DNA of 64,000 nt, from NCBI GenBank assembly GCA_964023205.1, contig OZ026837.1, positions 14,361,479-14,425,478 of the forward strand. Reading direction: 5' to 3'. Of this stretch, positions 23,642 through 34,541 are shown piece after piece; within the stretch, counting starts at the first letter, position 1; every line of letters starts with the position of its first letter. Under the pieces are notes generated by a model. It made no database searches. It saw only the letters and a list, made by a program, of their open reading frames with translations, and was not told the DNA's origin. The position numbers were made by a program, and so were the translations under genes. The stretch is from Lutraria lutraria. Taxonomy: Eukaryota > Mollusca > Bivalvia > Venerida > Mactridae.

Positions 23642-25447
23642 GTTGGCCCAACCTTGGGCCAACTGCATTTGCTTTGTTGGCCCAACGTTTAATACCTTGG
23701 GCCATCGCCTGTTTGCTAATCGGGGCAACGTTGGGCAAACCGTTGGCACACAGTTGGCCCAACGACTGATTTGCTACATGTATCCTTGGCCCTTCGTTGG
23801 GCAAACCGCCTAGTTTTAATCACCACCGTTGGGCCAACGTTGGACCAACTTCATATTCTTTGTTGGCCAACCGAAAGATGCCAACATCGGACCAACATCA
23901 TTTTGCTAATTAGCATTTTGTTGTCCTCCATTGAACCAATCATCTATGTTCAACCATCCTTGTTGGTCCATCGTTGTACAAGCTTCATATTCTTGTTGAC
24001 TAACCATATTAGTCCAAAAATGTTCACAGTCTGTTCACCTAGATCTGACATGGCTGTTAAACTGCAATCTAGCTGCATATAAAAGCTAAAGAACAAATAC
24101 AATCACACAACAATTTATTGGTGCAGTACAAATAAAATTAATTTTCTATAGACTTAATTGTCTTATACTGTAGTTATTAATTGTTTATTGTCTCTAGATC
24201 AAAGTTAATTGTCTTATAGTTATTGTCCTCATTACTAAATTGGCTTATGGTTATTAATTGTTCATTGTCTTAGACGTATTTCCTTCACACAGTCGTTTTC
24301 TCCATACACATCCGTCTCCCTCCTTCTCGGTCTTTCACATAGTGCAACCAGTCTTCCATTGTTTTTTCTTCAATTTCGCTGTTGGTTGAACCCTTTTTAC
24401 TTCCTCGTACAGCTTATTAAGTCTTGTGTGATTCCTACAAAAGAAATATATAAGATTAATTATCATAAACATTATAAAATAATATTATTTTACAGAATCG
24501 GAAAAACAATGTTCCTATCAAAGATTATTAAACACTGATTTTTTAAGTCAATCAAAATCAATTAATCAACCATTATTTTCCGGTTGCATTTACCTGAAAA
24601 ATATATATACGCTGTGAAAGCAACGGTCAGGTAGAAAATGTAATAATTAAATAGATACATAGATATATATGCAGTTTATAGAGTTCTGAAAGCTTAGCCT
24701 CCACTGCATCTGTCATTTTGTACTGATCACATGACCAAGTTATGTGATATACCATACAGGTTTAAATACACACATTAATTAAATAAATAACATAATAATT
24801 TCAACATTGCTCAACTAAGCGACAGAATACAATTCCATAAGATGTAAATTGATGTCAGCTAAGTTGTACTATAGTGTCAATCAGAGTTCAGTCTGGAAGA
24901 TAATTTGTGAGGCTATTGTTTACGTTAGATCTGCTTATAATATTTATTGACCTACAGTAGTTTAAGACTTGTATTTGTAACTGATGTTGATTTTAAGTTT
25001 TAATGCTAATGTATATTTAATATTATACACTAGAAGGGATTCTTTCATTTTTCTTCGTCTGATAAAATGTGTTTGTAAAAAACATGGATCTCTTATTAAA
25101 TGCTATAAATTATTTAAATATTCATTCAATTAATGCCGTATACATGCATATGCAGGATTCTGACTTTGCTGAAAAGTCAGTGTTGGGCCATTCCCAATTA
25201 GTATTATCTTCAACGTAAATGTATGGTTGGTTCAACGTTGGCCCGACAGCCGTTTTCTGGTACTAATAATATTCATTGTTGGTCCAAAGCAAATACTTCG
25301 TTGGCGTAAAATTTTAGTTGGTTCGGCATTGGCCCAACAACTGCATTCACAGTACCTATTAATTGTTGTTGGGCCAACAGAGGCCCAACAATGATTATCC
25401 TTTGGAGATTTTCCGTGGTTGGCCCAACGACTTCATGTTGACAGGGT

Positions 25448-26110
25448 ATGTAAGCGTACATGCTCAGTCTCTATATAATTGATATCAAAACAAATTGTTC
25501 AGTTACAACCACTAAAGAACGTAGACAAGTCACTCTACGACCCGCGCTGCTTATGAAATTCACAGTAAGATACCTATGTACCATATGCACATTGCCGCCA
25601 ACGACAATAACCCAACACGTAGTGATAGCACGATACAGTAGCATTGAATTGGTGCATAGCGCAACATATCAAACTAAAGCGATACGGCAGGTTTCGTTAA
25701 AGTAACCCGCACGTGAAATGCGAATAACAATCGCTATTATTGCAGAAATCTGCAATTGACAGATATTTGACGAACTTTGAGTAAAAATATATCCGTTGTA
25801 CGGCTAGACACGATTGTACAAGTAGTAACTGAATATTAATGCAAAACGTACAAAATACGCTGTTTTTATTTCATTTTTAATTGCAAGAAACAAACGCCAA
25901 GCGATTGCGTAACGTTTGTAGCCTGTATAACGCTAACGAACGAAAAAGAAAAAAGAAAGATCCGTGGCCGGCTTCGAACCCGCCACAAAAAGTTTGTATC
26001 GAAAGCTTTCAATGTCCGATGCTTTACCGACTGCTGATAAAATATGATTGCATCTTATCAAGTATAAATCTACTCTATTGATTGTGAAAATTAAGGAATG
26101 ACATGTTCAG
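25448..26110. repeat. Diverged array unit right of the insertion
   Basis: Resumes the unit at CGTACATGCTCAGTCTCTAT and continues in unit order through GCCGCCAACGACAATAACCC, the GTGAAATGCG block and the tRNA-like head. It carries private insertions (for example about 25757-25830) and then drops out near 26040-26110 with an eroded tail. Clearly older or more eroded than units 2-6. Confidence 0.75.
25959..26034 (-). pseudogene. Truncated tRNA-like unit 7
   Basis: The B box is degraded only slightly (GGTTCGAAGCC, minus strand). The A box is cut after CAGTCGGTAAAGC, and the interior loses bases relative to the others, so Pol III initiation is unlikely. Confidence 0.55.
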
Positions 26111-26320
26111 TGAAGTCGTCTTCATACACATAATACACGTGATAGTGCGATATTTTTTAATTTATATTTGACCGATCGGAATACTATTTGAGGTTGAGTC
26201 AATCAAATCGAATAAAGGCTTGTATAAGCTTTCTATTGATACATAACATGTGTAAATCCGTTCAGTATAACTTTGACAATAGCTTGATTAACACTGTTTA
26301 CACGTTTACACTAAAGCTAA

Positions 26321-27390
26321 AATGGTAGGGAAAATGTCTCCTTTCACTGACCAAATACAGTCCTATATCAAGAACCGCTAAATTCTTGTTATACAGGCGA
26401 AAGACATATTCAATGAAATATGTCGTGTTAATGGGAAGGATTAACGTTACTTTTCATTCGTCATAAGTTGGTGTGAGATATCTAAAAATTGTGTAGATTC
26501 AGTAAAAGATGCGCCTCGAGCACGCCGTCCGAATAAAGCAACTTCGCCAAAAATATTTGAAAAAGTAAAAGATTTGATTGCTACTAATGCACGATTCACA
26601 ACTAGTCATATAGTTAAATGCATTGGTATCTCAGTAGTAGCTGCTCATAGAATTCTCAGACATGATTTAAAAATGAGAAGGATGAGTGCCAGATGGATCT
26701 ACCCCATCTCCTTTCAAAACAGCAAAAGCTTGCTCGGGTAAGAATCGTTGAACAATTGTTGAAACAGTTCCCTAAATACAACAATTGATCTTTCCCAAAC
26801 ATTATCACTGGCGATGAGACGTGGGTTTACATTTACGAGCCCAAGAGAAAGATAAGGAACATTAAACAGAAGTATGAACCACCAAAGGAAGCCAAATCTC
26901 TTGCATAGCAAAACGTACCATGTGCTTCAAAAAGGTCATGTACATGTATGTATTTTCTTTACAAACCAATGTCCGGCTATTCAAATTGCCATACCAAAGG
27001 GTAAATATGTAACTTCCAAGTTTTACAATCACAAGGTCCTTCAAATATTAAAGAAATATTACACTAACCGTAGACCAGCAACTGGTCTCCGTTGTGTAAG
27101 GTTGTTGCATGACATTGCTTCGTCACACAAAGCGGCCTTTGTACGCGAATATCTGAAACAGGAAAATGTCGTCGAGCTTCTTCAGCCTTCTTATTCGCCT
27201 TATCTTGCCCCTGGTGACTTTTTCCTATTCCTAAGGCTCAAAAAGCAAACTGGTGGAAGAAAATATCTTGAAAAAACACAAAAGTCTCAGTTTGACTATC
27301 TTCCCGTGTCTGAACAGTATACCTCGAAAATATTATGAAAATGCCTTTAGAATTTGGGTTAAAGTACTAAAATAGTCTATATCACATGGT
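26321..27390 (+). pseudogene. Decayed mariner-family transposase
   Basis: Mariner transposase catalyses cut-and-paste at TA sites. Recognisable parts in order: N-terminal helix-turn-helix region (RRPNKATSPK; AAHRILRHDLKM) near 26530-26680, ITGDETWV with the first catalytic Asp near 26805-26830, LLHD.ASSHKAAFVREYLK with the second near 27100-27160, and PSYSPYLAPGDFF near 27185-27225. In intact relatives the last motif reads SPDLAP.D; here SPYLAP has lost one conserved residue. Stops occur near 26381, 26783 and 26907, and a frameshift near 26690-26700. A CCCTCGTA end at about 27474-27481 may be the 3' terminus; no matching 5' end found. Inactive. Confidence 0.85.
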
Positions 27391-27481
27391 GGTATTTTGA
27401 AGGATTGTTTTACTTATTTTGGCATTGTTTGATAAGCAGTTCTGAAAATGGACCTAGTTGCATATTTGAACATCCCTCGTA

Positions 27482-28186
27482 CCAACATGATATTTGAAAA
27501 CTTTGAATAATTAATACACTGGTATACATAACATATATACATTGTATTTAAATAAACGATTTTGTAATAGCTGTGTAAATAACTCTTTAACTTTTGGTAT
27601 CAAATTATCTGTATTTTGTATTTGTTTTCAACTAATCAGTTTGTACATCTAATGAAACTTTTATATGTACATGTATAAATTATTTAGAAACTGTTTTAAC
27701 AGGAGAATAGTATGACTTTTAAATTATTATAATATCGTTTAAATTCTTTATTTCACGATTGCCTCAATAAGAAAGCTAAGACTTCGTGAACCTTCATTCT
27801 ACCGTACTATACAGCATGGCGAGGCAAAGCTGGTAGACACACAGGTATAGATGGTTTCGAACAAATCAGAGAAAGGCGAGGAAGACACGTTTGAAGGGTA
27901 GGGAGATTATAGTTCGGGGACATGTCTGCAAGCAAACTTCTGAAGAAGCTGTCACTGGTGTATTGTTAATGACTCTGACAAAAAATGTGAACATATAAAA
28001 TGTGTGATAATTGGATATCAACTAACTAAACTCGTTCATTTTGCATCTATTTTATACGGGGAGTCTTCTTAAAATACGTTATTTAGTTTAAGTAAAATGG
28101 GGAAATCGAATTTAGCAAAAATAATTTTATTGAAAGATCATTGTTGTACCTAATTTGTGTTGAAATATATAATTTACTACGTTTTT
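27482..28186. other. Gene-free AT-rich stretch
   Basis: No coding exon, RNA gene or clear repeat recognised between the mariner remnant and the Steamer-like element. Confidence 0.5.
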
Positions 28187-28191
28187 ACAGG

Positions 28192-28361
28192 TGTTTTGTG
28201 ATGGCATTTGTATATAAGAAGAGAGATGTTGGTTCTAAGGTTTATTCAATAACTCTTGTCTAGCAATATCCAAGTGGTCAGTTACAGTGGGCGGTGCTTA
28301 TCAGTTGTGGCATTACAGGTACTAAGCACTGATTGGTTAGCATGCATAGGATAATGAAACA
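28192..28361 (-). repeat. 3' LTR of the Steamer-like element
   Basis: 170 bases, TGTTTTGTGATGG...ATAATGAAACA on plus. Contains GTATATAAGAAG, a TATA-like string. Identical to the other LTR except for one base in the middle (GTTACAG). Confidence 0.92.
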
Positions 28362-28370
28362 TCTCCCTTA
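28362..28370 (-). promoter_or_regulatory. Polypurine tract
   Basis: AAGGGAGA on the minus strand abuts the 3' LTR, where the plus-strand primer of LTR elements is expected. Confidence 0.7.
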
Positions 28371-28790
28371 CAAAATTAAAATAAATTGAAACATTCAGAA
28401 TGACACAATGAATAAATAATTGTTATTAATCACTCATAAACTGATTCAAAAGTTCTATAATGTTTACAGTTTTCGGTTTCACTGCATATCATCTTGCCTA
28501 ATGTCTGTTCTTCGCTCCATAGTGTTTACACAGCTGACCTTAATGGTAGGTCATTGAATTTGTCATGGCTTATCAGCACAAGACTTTCTGTCGAGTTAAT
28601 GTTACTTTTATTGCTGGAAATTTCACACTGGCACACTGAATGGTCATTAAGGTACTAACCACTGATTAAATGTTGATTTTATTACCATCTGCCTCTGTTC
28701 TTAAGAGATGAGCATGAGTATAATAAATGTTAACATGATTTCTTGATGATACAACAAATTAACAGAGAAAACATGCATCACAACCGAGTA

Positions 28791-31700
28791 TTAAACTGTC
28801 AATCTCTGAGGTAGTTTAACACACCGACCTGATCTTGTTCTGTATGTGTCATGTTGTGACATGAGTGATTGATTCCTGTCTGGGGAAGTTTGTTTGGGTG
28901 TCTGCAATTCTGTGTTACTGGAATTATTATCATTGTTCTGAGCTGTCTGACCTGGGGTCATGATTGGGTTTGATGCGACTGTTGTTGTAGGTTTAAGTAC
29001 AGGTGGTGTGACTGGTCTGTCTACTACATATGGTATTTTTGAATTAAACTGAAAATGTGAGTCAGTAAATGGGGCCTCATTAGATTTTAGCAAATGTTTT
29101 CTGTTGCGTCTGTACATTCCCCCATCCTGTGTTCTAACAATGTACGACCGTGTATTGACTTTCTGCTGCACAGTAGCAGGTAACCAGCGTTTATTATTTC
29201 TAATCCGTATACCTTCCCCAATATGTAAAGGCTTGAGAGGCTTTGCTGATTTGTCAAAATAATGTTTTGACATTTGCTTTGAATGGTGCAGTTTACTCAC
29301 AATGACCTTTGTATCCGGAACCTGAGATGCAAGATGCCCGGAGGTTAATGGCAGTGTTGAACCCAACTGTCTGCTCATTAAGAGCTGTGCTGGGGACTTC
29401 CCACATTGAAGGGGTGTATTACGATATTCCAGGAGAACAAGATAAGGATCTTTCCCGGCCTGTTTTGATTTTGTGAACAGTGATTTTATTGTTTTGACGG
29501 TGACCTCAGCTAACCCATTTCCCGATGCATGACCTGGTGATGAGGTCATATGCTGGAAGTCGTACTGTTTTGCAAACTGTGCAAAACTTTCTGCACTGTA
29601 ACAGGGGCCATTGTCTGAGAATAAAATTTCAGGAATACCATGTCTACCGAAAAAACTTTTCAGTTTGTCAATGACAGTGCTTGACTGTGTGTTCTGAAGT
29701 GTACTTACTTCAAAGTATTTTCTATAAGCGTCAACTAGAAGTATATAGTCCTTATTGTCCCAGTGAAATAAATCAGTGGCGTAAATTTGCCATGGTCTGT
29801 CGGGTACCTTGCTAGGTTGCAACGGCTCTTTTGCATTTGAGCACCTATGTTCTAAGCAAATTGGGCATTCCAATACTTTTGTCTTTATGTCTACTGTCAT
29901 GCTGGGCCAAAATATTACTTGTCTTGCACGCTCTGTGCATTTCTCGACACCTAGGTGTGACTCGTGAAGTATGTCGAGCATAAGAGGTCTGATTTCTTTG
30001 GGGATTATTATTCTAGTGCCTTTCAAGATAATCCCGTCAATTACCGTCAATTCGTCTCTGTAATTCCAAAAATCAAGCAATAGTTTCGGGCAATTCGCCC
30101 GGTCATTTGGCCAACCGTCAAGGATAACTTTTGAAAGAAGTTGTAATTGAGTGTCAGAATTGGAAGCTGTCCTTACAAGTTCCATTTTTTTATCACTAAT
30201 TGGCAAATTTGTCATGACGCTATGAACTTGTGAATCCAGACCCTCTGCAATTTCCGGGTATGTGTCAGGGAGGTAATTGCGTGATAGGGTATCTGCTAAT
30301 GGTATTTCTTTTCCTGGGACAAAGACCAAGTCTATGTCATATTTCTGCAAATTCAACAGAATGCGCTGCAAACGAGGGGGTGCAGAGTGCAAGCCTTTTT
30401 TCCATATGGCTTGGAGTGGTTTGTGGTCTGTCTGACATGTGATATGTTTACCATAAACATACTGGTGGAATTTCGTGCACGCAAAGAGAATTGCATATAA
30501 TTCCTTTGTGATTTGTTCGTAATTGACCTCTGCTGGGGTTAAAGATTTTGAGGCAAAACACACTGGTTTCGCGTCTTGTAGAAGTATGGCTCCTAGCCCA
30601 AACTTTGAAGCATCTACTTGGAGTGCAATTGCTTTATTTGAATCAAAATAAGCAAGTACCTGACCTGGGCTTTGACAGATGATGCTTTTAACCTTCTGAA
30701 AGGATTCTTCTTGGGGTTTATCCCAGCTAAATATGACGTCCTTAGACAGGAGCTGTCGTAAGGGTGCAGTGACTTAAGAGAGTTTAGGTGCAAACCTCTG
30801 TAAGTACGTAACCATGCCTAATATGGTCTGCAATTCTGCCTTAGAGGTGGGAGCAGCCATTTGCTCTACGGCTTTGACCTTCGCGGGGTCTATTTTTAAG
30901 CCTTGGGATGTGATTAGGTGACCAAAGAATGGTATTTCTGTTTTACCTATCTCTGTCTTGTCTGGGTTTAACCTAATGCCCATTTCGCGACATCTCTCCA
31001 TAAGTCGGGAGAGATTTTCGTTATGTTCTGTCGTGTCTTTTCCTTACACAATTATATCATCAACAATAGTCTGTACACCCGGGAGGTTCTCTAGACATTG
31101 TTCCATTTTTGCACTAAAGAGATCATTTGCATTGCATAATCCGTATGGTAACCTAAGGAATCTGTACCTAGCAAAGCAGCTGTTAAATGTTGTCAAGTAA
31201 GATGACTTTTCCGTCAATTGTATAGACCAGTAACCACTACGAGCGTCAAGTTTTGAGAAAACTGTCGCATTTGTCAAATAAGGCAATATGTCATCCAATG
31301 TTTTATTTGGGTAGTGTGGTCTCTTGATAGCATTATTAAGATCCTTAGGGTCAAGACAAACCCTTAATGAACCGTTGGGTTTCTCAACCGTGACCAGGCT
31401 GTTGACCCAGTCAGTGGGTGTTGTGACCTTGCATATAATGCCATCTTGTTCCATTCTGTCAAGTTCTGTCTTAAGCTTGTCTCTTATAGCGACAGGGACT
31501 TTTCGTGGAGGATGTACAATTGGTGTCACATTGTCACGCAAGTGAATTTCGCATTCACCTGGTAGCTTACCTACCCCTGTAAATACATCTATGTTTTTAT
31601 TGATAATTTCTGCTTTAGTAAGGCTTGGGCTGCAGTTGGTAGCCAAAATTAACTTGATCAGATTCATTTTCATACATGTATGTAGACCTAGAATGGGACT

Positions 31701-32837
31701 TGAACCTGTTTCAACCACATAGAAATCTTCATTGAAGGTTTGACTCTTATGAGCACAGGGTAGATTAATGAAACCATCTACCTTTAAAGATTGATAACCA
31801 TATGCAGTCAAGCGTGTCTGCGTTGAACGCAATGGACCTGTATTACCTAATGACTTAAATATTGATCTAGGCAGGACGTTGACCTGTGCGCCTGTGTCAA
31901 TTGTTATGTTTACTGACGTGTTACATATTGTTAATTGCACAAATGCTTGATTTGTATTTTTATCATGATGTACTGTGTTAATGTAATAATTATTAGCATC
32001 AAAATGTGAGTCAAGATCAAGATCGGTAGTGTTATTTACCTCATTGACGTTCCTGCGAGTGTCCTGTATCTTTTTCTTACATACTTTAGCAAAGTGCTTC
32101 AGTTTTGAACAGTACAAACAAGTTTTTCCATGTGCAGGGCACATATTGTCTCTGGAATGACTGGTTCCACAGTTGTTGCACAATCTGACGTGTCCTCGTG
32201 GCGCGGAGGTGGTCACTGTCCATGGCCTGTCTGAACGAACCTGTTGTCGTGGAGATTGCATAGGTTGTCTCAGAGCGTTGATGGATTGGGTACGGCCGCT
32301 TATTTCCTTTAGCTGTGATTGGCTCACTTCATGCGTACGACAAATGTCCATACACTTGTCGAGTGTCATGTTTGATCCCTCGTTGATCCGTTTTTCTCTG
32401 ATATTGGCAGAATGAATGCCGAACACGATGTGGTCCCGGATCATTTCTTCCGTTATCACATCCGGATAACCACAGTCTTGTATTAAACATTTGAGCTCTG
32501 TTACGAAATCCTCAAATGCTTCCCCGTCATTTTGCATTCGTGACATGAATTTATATCTGGAGTAAATGTGGTTTGCTTTTGGTGCACAATATGCCTCGAA
32601 GCCATTGTAGTATGTTAATTAAGAGCTGTTGTCGCGCTTCTTCGCCGACCGTCCAATGTAATTACATTTGGCTTCCTCAGACTTCTTTTCCAAGGGTCCA
32701 CCGAACATGAATTGACAGTGTTCTTTAAATCGCTTGAAGGCACTTGGTAAGTCCTTTGCATTCCAGTCCATTTTTGGGTTCGTCTGTGAATCCATTGTTT
32801 TAAAATTTATCCCAGTTAAGTCCAAAAATAGTCTCAC
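28791..32837 (-). pseudogene. gag-pol of the Steamer-like element, one frame with three TAA stops
   Basis: One reading frame of 1,348 codons with no frameshift, interrupted only at 32619-32621, 31044-31046 and 30774-30776. Order: Gag; two zinc knuckles (CNNCGTSHSRDNMC; CLYCSKLKHFAKVC); protease with IDTGAQ; reverse transcriptase (LDPKDLN, FSKLDARSGY, LPYGLCNA, then IVDDII in the active-site position); RNase H (start near 30650, ELYAI, TDHKPL); integrase HHCC finger (HESHLG...CPICLEH) and DDE core (ATDLFHWD; FSDNGPC; and E in SGNGLAEVTVK). The first stop falls in Gag, the second four residues after the RT Asp pair, the third before RNase H. C-terminus has no chromodomain seen. As printed it cannot make a full polyprotein without readthrough. 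Confidence 0.9.
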
Positions 32838-32894
32838 ATTTACTGTATATCCAGATATTAATGCTGATTTAACTTCAATCCATTATGTAGAACT

Positions 32895-32909
32895 TTACTT
32901 CTGACACCA
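32895..32909 (-). promoter_or_regulatory. Primer-binding site (tRNA-Leu type)
   Basis: Directly inside the 5' LTR the minus strand reads TGGTGTCAGAAGTAAA. Its first 13 bases are complementary to the usual 3' end of tRNA-Leu (ACTTCTGACACCA), the primer type reported for Steamer relatives. Confidence 0.75.
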
Positions 32910-33079
32910 TGTTTTGTGATGGCATTTGTATATAAGAAGAGAGATGTTGGTTCTAAGGTTTATTCAATAACTCTTGTCTAGCAATATCCAAGTGGTCAGT
33001 AACAGTGGGCGGTGCTTATCAGTTGTGGCATTACAGGTACTAAGCACTGATTGGTTAGCATGCATAGGATAATGAAACA
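32910..33079 (-). repeat. 5' LTR of the Steamer-like element
   Basis: 170 bases; carries GTAACAG where the 3' LTR has GTTACAG. Followed on its outer side by the ACAGG duplication. Confidence 0.92.
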
Positions 33080-33131
33080 ACAGGGACACTACATTGTACA
33101 TTACATGTACATGTAATATAGTGTCCCTGGT
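33078..33131. repeat. Hairpin abutting the retrotransposon
   Basis: ACAGGGACACTAC at 33080-33092 pairs with ATAGTGTCCCTG at 33119-33130, around a central TACATGTACATGTA. The Steamer-like element inserted at the outer edge of this palindrome: its duplicated ACAGG is the start of the left arm. Confidence 0.65.
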
Positions 33132-33751
33132 TTATATATGAAAATGTTTAGCATCTATATGACTCCAAAATGTTTTTTTTTGTATACAACCATTTGATAT
33201 GTTATTATCTTCACTGTTAAGTATTATTTATTGTATTATCCTCATAATGTCATAGTATGAACAATCACACAATGTAGCATACTGATAAAAATATATGAAA
33301 AAAATGAATGTAATAATATATACAATGTATAATCGTATGTGCGAGTGTTAATATATGATGTTTATTAATTCTTTACTTGTTTTGTTGTACACTGCATGTC
33401 ATGTTACTGGTGAACCTAGCTATTGATCTTAATATTGTTTATACTTTTCAGTCTTAAATTAATAATATTTTGACCCTGCAGGAGCAAATCATTAATGATG
33501 AATTGTTATGTTCATCTAAGTTGATTACTTGGTTTGATTTGAGATATATATATCTCTTATATAATTATGTTGCATTTTTATCCCTGTATTTTTATGGTTC
33601 TTTACCATGGAAGAACAAGGATTAGCAACAACAATTGTATGTTTATGCTAAATAAGATTGAATTTTGAATTTGGATATTAAAGAAATCTTTTTATTTTAT
33701 CAGATGATTTTCTTCTTTTACAAGTGAAAGCAATTTTTTTTATTTGTAACA

Positions 33752-33795
33752 TCAAAGACCTATACATATACATATATGTATGTATAGGTCTTTGG
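33752..33795. repeat. Near-perfect palindrome
   Basis: CAAAGACCTATACATA pairs with TATGTATAGGTCTTTG about a centre of ATATAT. No function seen. Confidence 0.7.
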
Positions 33796-33927
33796 TAACA
33801 TGTTTATTGTTATAATTGAAACTTGATTTTGATAATAAGAAAGGAAAACATTGTCTGATTTTCTTCTTTCCTTTCTAAAGATCGATCTATACCACCCTAA
33901 AACAATCAACAACACAATAAACAATAT

Positions 33928-33967
33928 TATCAAGGACTTATATACATGTATATATAAGTCCTTGATA
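33928..33967. repeat. Near-perfect palindrome
   Basis: TATCAAGGACTTATATA pairs with TATATAAGTCCTTGATA around CATG. Same architecture as the palindrome about 180 bases to the left (RRAC/GACC stem plus TA-rich core), suggesting a related foldback type. Confidence 0.7.
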
Positions 33968-34434
33968 TTATACTGGGAATTCATACACGTATATAAAACA
34001 TATAACGCAAAATTAACATGTTCCCATTCAAGATTATGCCCCAAAAATGCCCAATTACGTACTGTCCCTTTTTATTAATGAATAACTTTGTTCAGTTTAA
34101 AATATAATGATTTGTTCGTGGCTGTGTAACTAAAGCTATTTAAAACAATTTCGGAGATGTGTGACATAGAACAGCGTGACGGTGCGTGCCGATTCACACT
34201 AACCGTTTCATCAATATTTTCGTTTCGTTACAATGGCTCTTTCACAAATCGAACGATTAACTACCGGATCGGATAAGTCTAGCCTTAAAGATACTACCAA
34301 AAGGTCTGTGAATAAAAGACAGTAAAAAAATTGTCAAAGAGTGTCATATATACTTTTTTAGTCGATAGATTCCTTACAATAATTATTGTAACGCCAAATC
34401 AATTAAAAAAACATTCATTTGCAACAAATAGTTC

Positions 34435-34503
34435 CCGGAAGGCGGATGAAGAAATGAAACGGGTGTGACGTGGATAATAACCAAAACCGGAAAAATGTCT
34501 TAA
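34435..34503 (+). promoter_or_regulatory. OSBP proximal promoter / 5' leader
   Basis: ETS-type CCGGAAGG at 34435, CRE-like TGACGTGG at 34466 and ACCGGAAAA at 34486 lie within 110 bases of the OSBP start. Three minimal upstream reading frames are present: ATG at 34446 (3 codons + stop), 34454 (4 codons + stop) and 34495 (2 codons + stop). Whether they are in the mRNA depends on the unknown start site. Confidence 0.4.
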
Positions 34504-34541
34504 TTTTGTCAGAAAAAAATCAATTATTGTCAAATATAGCA

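Larger units (their letters stand above)
23077..25447. mobile_element. Insertion with GTTGGCCCAAC repeats inside the tandem array
   Basis: The array stops at ...TATGTAAC (23066-23073) and resumes at TATGTAAG (25448-25455), as if a 7-8-base target (TATGTAA) was duplicated. Between them, clusters of TTGGCCCAAC / GTTGGGCCAACG motifs in both orientations fill 23640-23960 (left) and 25183-25437 (right), with unrelated AT-rich sequence between. No transposase frame. I infer a non-autonomous DNA element with subterminal palindromic repeats; the 7-8-base duplication would fit hAT-like elements, but class is unproven. Confidence 0.6.
28192..33079 (-). mobile_element. Steamer-like LTR retrotransposon (Ty3/Gypsy, Mag lineage), full length
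   Basis: A 4,888-base element bounded by 170-base direct repeats that start TG and end CA, flanked by a 5-base target duplication ACAGG (28187-28191 and 33080-33084). In minus-strand order: 5' LTR, primer-binding site, one gag-pol frame, purine tract, 3' LTR. The size, short LTRs, single gag-pol frame and tRNA-Leu primer are as known for Steamer of soft-shell clam and its relatives in bivalves, a group known for horizontal spread. LTRs differ at one position by eye (GTTACAG versus GTAACAG), indicating a recent insertion, yet the coding frame has three stops. Confidence 0.9.

Noticed and set aside
26874..27338. 154-codon frame as a separate gene
   Set aside because: It is the surviving middle and C-terminal part of the decayed mariner transposase.
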